Positions 56,610 through 64,000 of a stretch of DNA of 64,000 bases are shown in pieces. Below the pieces are notes generated by a model. That model made no database searches, was not told the origin of the DNA, and saw only the letters and a program-made list of their open reading frames with translations. This DNA is from Platanthera guangdongensis. Lineage: Eukaryota; Streptophyta; Magnoliopsida; Asparagales; Orchidaceae. How positions within the stretch are numbered: the first letter of the stretch is position 1; each line of letters opens with the position of its first letter. Position numbers and translations under genes: made by a program. The stretch spans positions 159,730,821 through 159,794,820 of the forward strand of contig CM077147.1 in assembly GCA_039583875.1 (NCBI GenBank), given 5' to 3'.

Positions 56610-56617
56610 TATATAAA
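56610..56617 (+). promoter_or_regulatory. TATA box of H LTR
   Basis: TATATAAA, followed by GGCTTATTCC, about 140 bp after the last TGTCGACA word. Confidence 0.6.
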
Positions 56618-57517
56618 GGCTTATTCCTTCAACAGAAAGGGTATCAATCGATCAATCAATTAAGAAATCAATGAAGTGAAAAACAACACAACAAGAAGAA
56701 GACCTTCAAGTGAAGATCTAAGAAGTTGGAGAGAGAGAGCTCCTTCTAAGAAGTGCAGTTGCTGAACCGGGCTGCTAAGTTAGATTCAGATTGAGATCTG
56801 AATCTCAAGACAGAAGTTGATTAAAGTTCATCTTCAGGAGATTCAACCCTACTGTGTTCTAATTCAAGAATCTTTGAAGAAAGCCAAGAGAGGTTGATCT
56901 CAGCCAAGTTCTTCCAAGAACTCATCAAGAAGCCAGTCAAATCTTCTCTCTCTATCAGAGTTGTGGTCATATACTTTGTATTTTCTAATTTCTGTAGGAT
57001 CTTGTATAGATCTGAGTTGTAAGCCTAAATCTATAAAGGCTGAGGTAGGGCCTGTGAGCCTGAGTGTAGGAAAATCATTTCTCTGAGTGTAGGCCTTGTT
57101 GAAGGCTGAGGTAGGGCAGTTGTGCCTGAGTGTAGGTCTTGTGGAAGGCTGAGTGGTAGGGCTTTTGTGCCTGAGTTATAGGAGTGGGATCACTCTGAGT
57201 TGTAGGAACCTATTTGGGGTTCTGAGTTATAAGATCTGAGGATCTGAGGAGAAGTGGAGAAGTTAGGCCGAATCTAGTACACTACTAGATAGGCGAAGGG
57301 GGAAAGTGGATGTACCCAGACCTTGGGGAACCACTATAAAATCTGTGTGTACTCTGTGTGTGATTAATTCTGTGAATGTTGTGTTATCTGTGCTGAATTG
57401 CTGTAGAGAATTGCATAAATAGTTCTAATAATTCAGTGTTTCTGCCTTAAAAGTTAAAAAGATTAAGTGCACCTATTCACCCCCCCTCTAGGTGTTTTAG
57501 GCACTAGTTCTTTCAAG

Positions 57518-57529
57518 TGGTATCAAAGC
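57518..57529 (+). other. Primer-binding site of H
   Basis: TGGTATCAAAGC, one mismatch from the initiator-tRNA-Met site, two bases after the LTR end. Confidence 0.8.
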
Positions 57530-57597
57530 GAGGTTGCTCAAAAAGGACATAACAGTCTGAGTAAAAGATCCTGTAGGGAGAATCAAGAATCAAGAAA

Positions 57598-59630
57598 ATG
57601 AGTTCAACTGAGAATCACAAAGAACTAGGATCCATGAAATTGCCAATCTGCAGAAAGAGATTTTTGGCATATGGAAAGAGAGGGTTAGACTCTTCATAGA
57701 AGCATCTGACCAAAGAATATACATCACAGTCAAGGAAGGGCCATATGTGCCAATGAAAGTATCTGTTCTGGATGCAAATCAGAGAACTCCCAAAGACTAT
57801 TTAGAAATGACTAAAGATGAAATAATTCTGTCCATTATGGACAAGAGGGCCCAGAATATTATTATAAGTGCAATTGATGATGCCACATTTCAGAACCTAA
57901 TACATTGTAAAACGTCAAAAGAAATGTGAGACACACTGATAGTTTACATGGAGGGATCTGAAGAGGTAAGATAAGACAGGAAGTCCTTGTTAAATCAAGA
58001 GTATGAAAGCTTCAAACAAGGAAGGTCTGATAGTATTACTGAGTGTTATAAGAAATTCTATAGGATAGTCAATGAATTGATGTCCTATAGAAGAGAATTC
58101 AGCAATTATGAGCTGAATGATAAGTTCTTGAGATCTTTAACTAAGGACTGGGATACTAAGATTTGTGTCATAAGAAAAATGGTCAAACTAGCTGATATAC
58201 CTCCTCCAACCTTGTTTGGAAAACTGTTATCTTATGAAATGCAGTTAATGGTTAGGAAGGAGGAAGAGAAGACTACAAGAATGGAGCACAAGGAAAGAGT
58301 TGTGGCCTTCAAGACTGAAGCCACTAAGAAATATAGAAGCAAGTCTCCATCTCCACCACAAATAGTTGTTGAGACAGTATCAGAAAATTCAGATAGTAAA
58401 AACTCAGACAGTAGTGAAAGTGATGAGGATTTTGCTGTCTTTACAAGGCAGTTTCAGAAGTTTCTGAAGAAAAAGCAGTGGAGGTCCAAGCCATCCACTT
58501 CACAGTCTAAAGATGACTACTATCAGAAAAAGAAGTCCTTAAGGAATGACAAAAGAAAGTCCAAGCCCAGTAAAAATACATCCTCAAGAATAGTATGCTA
58601 CTGTTGCAATAGACAAGGACATGTAGTGGCTGACTGTCCTGAAAAGAGGAAGGAGTCTACTACAGATAAGAAGAAGACTCAGTTCAAGGGCAAAAAGGAA
58701 AGGTCATTTGTTGCTAAGAAGGACAAAAGTCTGACTGATCAATCATCATCAGAAACAGATTCTGAAGCTGAAGCCTATATTGGCTTGTTTGCTGAAGAGG
58801 AAGAAGATGAGTTCTTGCAGCTGATGAACTCAATTTATGAGCATGAGGATAATCAGTGCAATGGACTGATGTCCTTAACAGAAGGAGACAAGATCCAGGA
58901 TCAGCCTGGACCAAGTAAGGTACAATGTCTTTTAGATTATAGTACTGATTCAGAATCAGATACATCTGCATCAAGTGATGTGGGTAGGTCTGAATATGAG
59001 GGAGTTATTCATCAGTTGATGGATGAATATAGAGATGTATTGCAGGCACTTAAGAAGAGCAAAAATCTGGTCAAAACACTGACTAAGGAAATTGCTAATC
59101 TTAAGTTGACAGCTGCTGATTCAGATAAAGTGTTAGATCAAAAAATAAATGAAATAGCCAGGCTGAAGAACATTACAGTTATTCAGATGAGAACTATTAT
59201 ATTTAAGAATGATCAAATTAGGAATCTGGAGGTTAGACTTCAGAAGGAGAGAGAGATTATTACAAGTTTTTCTAAACCAAAATCAGTTTTACCTTTGATA
59301 GATGAGTTTATCCCTCAAAAGGGTAAGACTGGATTGGAGTTTACAAAACCTGTCAGGACAGTTAGGTCCAAGTCTAAGGGCAAAGCCCCAGTACTCAACA
59401 AGAAGCCTGTTGTAGATAAGACAGCCAGGGTTGTACCTAAACAAAGATACAACAGATTTGAGTGCTGGTGTTGTGGCAAGGTAGACCACTTTGCCATAGA
59501 TTGTTGGCACAATTCTAGTGTCAAGGAGATTAGCAAACTACCTGTTAGAAGAGCTACAGGTAGTCTTGTTAAAAGTCAAACTAACCTGAACCAAGGACCC
59601 AAGAATTATTTGGGTTCTAAGGTTAAGTAA
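57598..59630 (+). pseudogene. Gag of element H
   Basis: ATG at 57598 starts MSSTENHKELGSMKLPI; a shift near 57645 moves to the frame GIWKERVRLFIEASDQRIY. Stops: TGA at 57927 (Trp expected) and TAA at 57972. Then open from 57975 to 59630: capsid C-part (YESFKQGRSDSITECYKKF, NDKFLRSL), basic linker, first knuckle CYCCNRQGHVVADC (from 58595), acidic Ser-rich segment, coiled coil (about 59030-59270), second knuckle CWCCGKVDHFAIDC (from 59463, Asp for the usual Gly) and GSKVK. Two knuckles flanking a coiled coil is an extended Sirevirus-type Gag. It ends TAA with pol in the same frame after it. Confidence 0.88.
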
Positions 59631-59633
59631 TCT

Positions 59634-60985
59634 ATTTTGCAGGTGAGTCCAAGTGGCCATGCCCCTATATGGTACTTGGACAGTGGATGTTCCAGACACA
59701 TGACTGGAACTAGGGGATTGCTGAAGGACTATACACCAATCAAGGATGGTCCTAAAGTTACCTTTGGTGGTTCAGAAAAAGGAATCATCAAAGGCTTTGG
59801 TAACATTTCTAGCAACCTTATTACAATTACTCAAGTGGCTTATGTAAAGGGTTCGAAACATAACCTCATTAGCATAAGTCAGCTGAGTGATTTAGGATAT
59901 GACATCTCATTTGTCAAGGATGGTTGTCATATCAGTAGGTCAAGTGATCAAAAGATCATTCTGACAGGATATAGGAAGAGAAATGTCTATTGTCTAGACA
60001 TTATGTGTGAGAACCTTGTTTCTCCTATCTGTCTTGTAGCTGATGAGAAAGTCTCACATTGTGTTAAATGGCATAAGAGGCTGGCTCATCTTAACTATAA
60101 GACAATTGACCAACTCTTTAACAAAGAGTTAGTGAGGAATGGTCCTCAGGTTAAGTGTATAAAGGTTGGGATATGCTCAGCTTGTCAAAAGGGCAGGCAG
60201 ACCAAATCCACCTTTCATAGCCTTGAGAACAAAGATGTTGTGAGGTGTCTATACCTTTTGCATATGGATCTTTTTGGTCCTATGCCAGTTCACAGCCTAG
60301 GTAGGAAGGTCTACACATTTGTGGTAGTTGATGACTACTCAAGGTATTCCTGGGTGTTCTTCCTAAGGCAAAAATCTGAAACACCAAGCATCTTGTATAG
60401 TTTTGTTAAACAAATTCAGAATGAATTGAACAGTACAGTGGTCAAAATCAGAAGTGACCATGGTACTGAATTTTAGTCTGAAAGTATGACAAAACTTTGT
60501 GAAGAGTTTGGAATTTTTCAAGAATTTTCCTCACCAAAAACACCTCAGCAAAATGGTATTGCTAAAAGAAAAAATAGAACCTTGATAGAGGCTGGTAGAA
60601 CCCTATTGAGTGACACATCTCTCCCAGAATATTTCTGGGCTGAGGCAGTCAATACTGCATGTCATGTAATCAATAGGGCTACTATCACCAAGAGCCACAA
60701 GAAGACCCCCTATGAGATTGTGAAGGGCAGAAAACCAAATCTATCCTATTTCAGGATCTTTGGTTGCAAGTGCTATATCCTTAACAATGGTAAGTCTTAT
60801 CTAACCAAGTTTGCTGCCAAATCCCAAGAGGGAATCTTTGTTGGGTACAACAACAACAGTAAGGCTTATAGGGTCTACAACTTGATTACTCAAGTTGTAG
60901 AAGAGTCAGTTCATGTAGTTTTGATGAAGCTAGACTCATTAACAATGAATTGCATAGAAGTATTTGCAGCTCTACAGGTGTAACT
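59634..60985 (+). pseudogene. Protease and integrase of element H
   Basis: In the same frame as Gag, after its stop: IWYLDSGCSRHMTG (protease Asp), LTDLG-like blocks, then integrase zinc site HKRLAHLNY and CSACQKGRQ, LLHMDLFGPM (Asp), KIRSDHGTEF (Asp) with TAG at 60474, QQNGIAKRKNRT, where Lys replaces the catalytic Glu, then YFWAEAVNTACHVINR and FRIFGCKCYILN. A one-base loss near 60921 ends the frame; the next frame carries [10 protein letters not shown]. Inactive through at least the Glu loss and the stop. Confidence 0.9.
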
Positions 60986-62803
60986 AAGAAAATGGACAAG
61001 CTTACCTTAACTGAAGGTCCTTCTACAAGTCAGCAAGTGAAGGATGGTGGCTGTTGTCCAGGGGGAGTACAAGATACTCCTGTTGCTGAAGAAGACCAAG
61101 AGGAGCAGCTGAATGAAGAAGCTGAAGGTGTACAACCAGAAGACAGGCTGCCTCCAGCAAATAGGCATTTAAAAGATCATCCAGCCAATCAAATTATTGG
61201 AGATCTCAGACAAGGGGTACAAACAAGGAGCAGGAATCTAAGTTCAGTTCTCTACTCCAGCTTTCTATCCCAAGTAGAGCCAAAGAAATTTGAAGAAGCA
61301 ATCCTAGACCATCATTGGATTGAGGCCATGCAAGAGGAGCTGAACCAGTTCAAAAGATGCAAAGTCTGGAAGCTAGTTCCTAAACCAAAGGGCCACAACA
61401 TAATTGGAACTAAGTGGATCTTTAGGAACAAGTTAGATGAGAATGGAATTATTATAAAGAATAAAGCTAGACTAGTTGCAAAGGGATATAGGCAGGAAAA
61501 AGGTATTGATTTTGATCAAACCTTTGCTCCAGTAGCCAAACTTAAAGCAATAAGGATGTTCCTTGCCTATGCAATATTTTAAGGATTTAAGGTATATCAA
61601 ATGGATGTTAAGTCAGCTTTTCTGAATGGAAACTTGAAGGAAGAAGTCTATGTAGAGCAGCCATCAGGTTTTGTAGATTCTCTTAAACCTGATTATGTAT
61701 ATAGACTTAGGAAGACTTTGTATGGGTTAAAACAAGCTCCTAGGGCTTGATATGAAACTCTGTCTAGTTTCCTCATTGAGAATAAATTCACAAGGGGGAA
61801 AATAGACAAGACTCTATTCCTAAGGGAATCCAGAGGCAAGATTATCTTAGTCCAAATATATGTAGATGACATCATATTTGGGTCTACAGAAAGTAGTCTT
61901 TGCAGAAAGTTTGCAAAACTTATGCAAAGACAATTTGAAATGAGCAGTATGGGAGAACTTAAGTTCTTCTTGGGTCTCCAAGTTAGACAGACTGAAGATG
62001 GATTATCCATATGCCAGTCTAAGTTCACCCTAGAATTGATAAGGAAGTATGGTATGGAATCATCCACTACCTTGAAAACTCCTATGGGGTCAAGCATGTC
62101 TCTAAGCAAAGATGATGCAGGGAAACATGTAGATGAAACTTTGTATAGAGGGATAGTTGGCTCCCTACTTTATTTGACTGCTAGTAGACCAGATATCATG
62201 TATGCTACATGTGTCTGTGCTAGGTACCAAGCTTGCCCTAAAGAATCTCATTTGACAACAGTCAAAATAATTTTGAGATATCTTAAGGGCACTCCTTATC
62301 TAGGCCTTTGGTACCCTAGGAATGGAGATTTTGAACTGACAGGTTATTCAGATGCAGATTTTGCAGGCTGCAAGGAAGATAGAAAGAGTACCACAGGTAC
62401 CTGTCAGTTTCTAGGTGGAAGGCTGGTATCATGGAGTAGCAAGAAGCAAACCAGTGTGACTATCTCCACAGCTGAGCCAGAGTATGTTGCTGCAGGAAGC
62501 TGTTGTGCACAACTACTATGGATACAACACCAGCTAGAAGATTATGGTATTCAAGTAAGTAGAACACCTTTATTTTGTGATTCTACTAGTATCATTTCTA
62601 TTGCAAATAATCCTGTCTCTCATAGTAGGACTAAGCACATAGAAATAAAATACCATTTTCTAAGAGAACATGTAGAAAAAGGAGACATTTCCTTAGAGTA
62701 TATAAATACAGATAATCAATTAGCTGATATGTATACTAAGCCCTTAGATGAAACCAAATCCAATAAATTTAAAATTGAATTAGGGATGATAAACTTAGAA
62801 TAG
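60986..62803 (+). pseudogene. RT and RNase H of element H
   Basis: Linker rich in Glu/Gln, then [57 protein letters not shown] at 61580, [22 protein letters not shown] followed by TGA at 61748 (Trp expected), IYVDDIIFGS (catalytic pair present), ELKFFLGLQV. RNase H: GYSDADFAGC, STAEPEYVAA, DSTSIISIANN, RTKHIEIKYHFLREH, ADMYTKPL. It ends IELGMINLE. The sequence belongs to Sirevirus-type copia. Confidence 0.92.
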
Positions 62804-63313
62804 TTTACAAAAAAATGGCTAAGTAAAAAGGTGTCGACACACAGAGTTGTCTGTGTCGACACATAGAAGTGGTGTCGACATTTCAGAGAAATGGTGTCAA
62901 CACATCTAGAAAGTCTGTGTCGACACTTCAGAGAATTTGTGTCGACACATGCAGTGTAGGTATAGACACATCCAGGGTGGTGTCGACACTTAGGCTTTAC
63001 ACAGAATTAGTCTAGTAGAGTCTCGACTAAATGTCGAGCTGAGTGGTCTCGACACATATATAAGTGTCGACACATATATTCTGTCGATTATACTTGTGTC
63101 GACACATAGTTGTCGAGATATTAGCAGTAAGTGTCGACACTTTTCAACAGTGTCGATACAATTTAAGTATTTTGACGTGCCTTTTCACTTTCGATTCTAG
63201 AAAGGTATAAATAGGTTTTCCACAGTATTTGTCGACACGCTCACTAAAGTTTCGAGACCAAACTTGTGTGTCGACATTTCTCTTCTCTAAATTCAAAATT
63301 TCTTCAAACCCTA
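62804..63313 (+). repeat. Spacer between pol and env-like ORF of H, with TGTCGACA array
   Basis: No gene. About a dozen GTGTCGACAC words, plus TCTCGAC and TGTCGAGA variants, lie between 62831 and 63270. It is the same word as in this element's LTR, so the array occurs in two separate non-coding places. Confidence 0.9.
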
Positions 63314-64000
63314 ATGGCGCCCAAGCTAGAAGAGAACATTAATGAAGGATATGAGCTCGTGCGCCACGCCTTTGATGACGCGGAACCCGAAATCAAAGGT
63401 GTGGTAACCCTAATTGCCGAGACTGGATTGGAATACCTTGTATCAGAACCAATCAAGATCTGAAAGAAGGAGGTCCTAGAATTTTTGAATGCAGCTTCAC
63501 TTGATGATACTGGACTCAAGATTAAGTCCAGAGTTCATGGGACCAAAGTCAAGGTCACACAGAAAAGTCTAAGAAAGGTACTTCAACTACCAAGAATAAA
63601 AGAGGAAGAAGATGTATCTGCTTCTAAGACTAGAGATGCATTGAGATAGTGTGGACTGGATTCAAACCTGAAGATTGGATCAATGTTCAACAGGAAAGGA
63701 ATGAACATCCAAGGAAAATTCTTGTCTGAAATAGTTGGCAAGGTCATCCTGAGCAAGCCTGGAGGACATGACAGAATTTCAGCCCATATGTTCAGTTTGA
63801 TGATAAGGATTATCTTCAAACTTAATACTGACTAGTTAGTAGTTCTGTTTGATAAGATAAAAGAGAGCCTGAAGAAGCCCAATCTGGGTAGAATTCTGAG
63901 TCTCTACTTAGCTGGTAGTATACCTGAGGTGATGAATCAAGTTGCTGGTTCAAAGATAAACCACATGAGGAGAATGGATGTCAGAATTTTCTCAAGATGG
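63314..64000 (+). pseudogene. Env-like protein of element H, N-terminal part
   Basis: ATG at 63314, MAPKLEENINEGYEL; conserved blocks LIAETGLEYLVSEPIKI, KKEVLEFLNAA, GKFLSEIVGKVILSKPGGHDRIS, FDKIKESL and GRILSLYL match element D. Stops TGA at 63461, TAG at 63647 and TAG at 63833 (Trp in D). It continues past the window. No signal peptide is visible at the N-terminus, so the env-like label reflects position only. Confidence 0.8.

Larger units (their letters stand above)
55573..57515 (+). repeat. 5' LTR of element H
   Basis: Begins TGTTGGGTACATTGG and ends CTAGTTCTTTCA. It includes the TGTCGACAC array (55716-56470), TATA box TATATAAA at 56610-56617, GGCTGAGGTAGGGC repeats at 57040-57170, and ATTCACCCCCCCTCTAGGTG near the end. 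Confidence 0.88.
55573..64000 (+). mobile_element. Element H: Sirevirus (copia) with env-like ORF, runs off the window
   Basis: 5' LTR 55573-57515, initiator-tRNA primer site, gag with two CCHC knuckles, protease, integrase, RT, RNase H, a spacer with a word array, and an env-like ORF reaching the window end. The C-run plus TCTAGGTGTTTTAG near the LTR end and the env-like ORF mark it as Sirevirus. It is the full-length counterpart of D but not the same family (different LTR and words). Stops in every ORF. Confidence 0.93.

Noticed and set aside
57518..57529. TGGTATCA motifs as tRNA genes
   Set aside because: They are primer-binding sites next to LTR ends; no tRNA cloverleaf follows.

Overview
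The window is plant nuclear DNA made almost entirely of nested LTR retrotransposons, mostly broken. I found no intact host gene, RNA gene or CRISPR array. A flowering plant with a large, repeat-rich genome is indicated by Sirevirus-type copia elements with env-like ORFs, chromodomain gypsy elements, a Tat-type gypsy element with two RNase H domains and an antisense ORF, a MULE/FAR1-type transposase, and a piece of a plant-like SDA1 gene with plant promoter motifs. I cannot name the species.

Left part (1-13021): the 3' half of an old Sirevirus env-like gene (1245-1688 and 7698-8268) is split by element B (1689-7692). B is a pol-less element with Athila/Tat-type primer site, a zinc-knuckle gag-like ORF and near-perfect 5-bp target duplications. 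A minus-strand Sirevirus LTR lies at about 49-1116 and a minus-strand gypsy LTR end at 8269. Next come a minus-strand MULE transposase pseudogene (8863-10565), the promoter, 5' UTR, first exon and splice donor of an SDA1-like gene (minus, 10745-11560), a GC-rich repeated segment and an AT-rich segment.

Middle part (13022-31395): element C is a full-length Tekay/Del-type chromovirus (TSD catgt). Its gag is split by element D (16023-24480, TSD ggtgt), a Sirevirus derivative with nearly identical LTRs, an open shortened gag, an env-like ORF and no pol.

Right part (31469-64000): element F is a Tat-type gypsy element with gag, protease, RT, two RNase H domains, integrase and an antisense intron-containing ORF. 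Its gag is split by element I (33721-39721, TSD gaacc), a gag-only relative of C. Its 3' LTR is split twice: by copia element G on the minus strand (47398-54892, TSD ccact) and by Sirevirus H (55573 to beyond the window end).

The most striking shared property is that nearly every family carries, in its LTRs and sometimes in internal spacers, an array of its own short self-complementary word. The word differs between families, yet one word (TGTCGACA) is shared by unrelated gypsy (C) and copia (H) elements. Non-autonomous elements (B, D, I) that keep gag-like or env-like genes but no polymerase are the second theme. Boundaries, motifs and target duplications were read directly; lineage names rest on knowledge of the families; relative ages and functions are inference.
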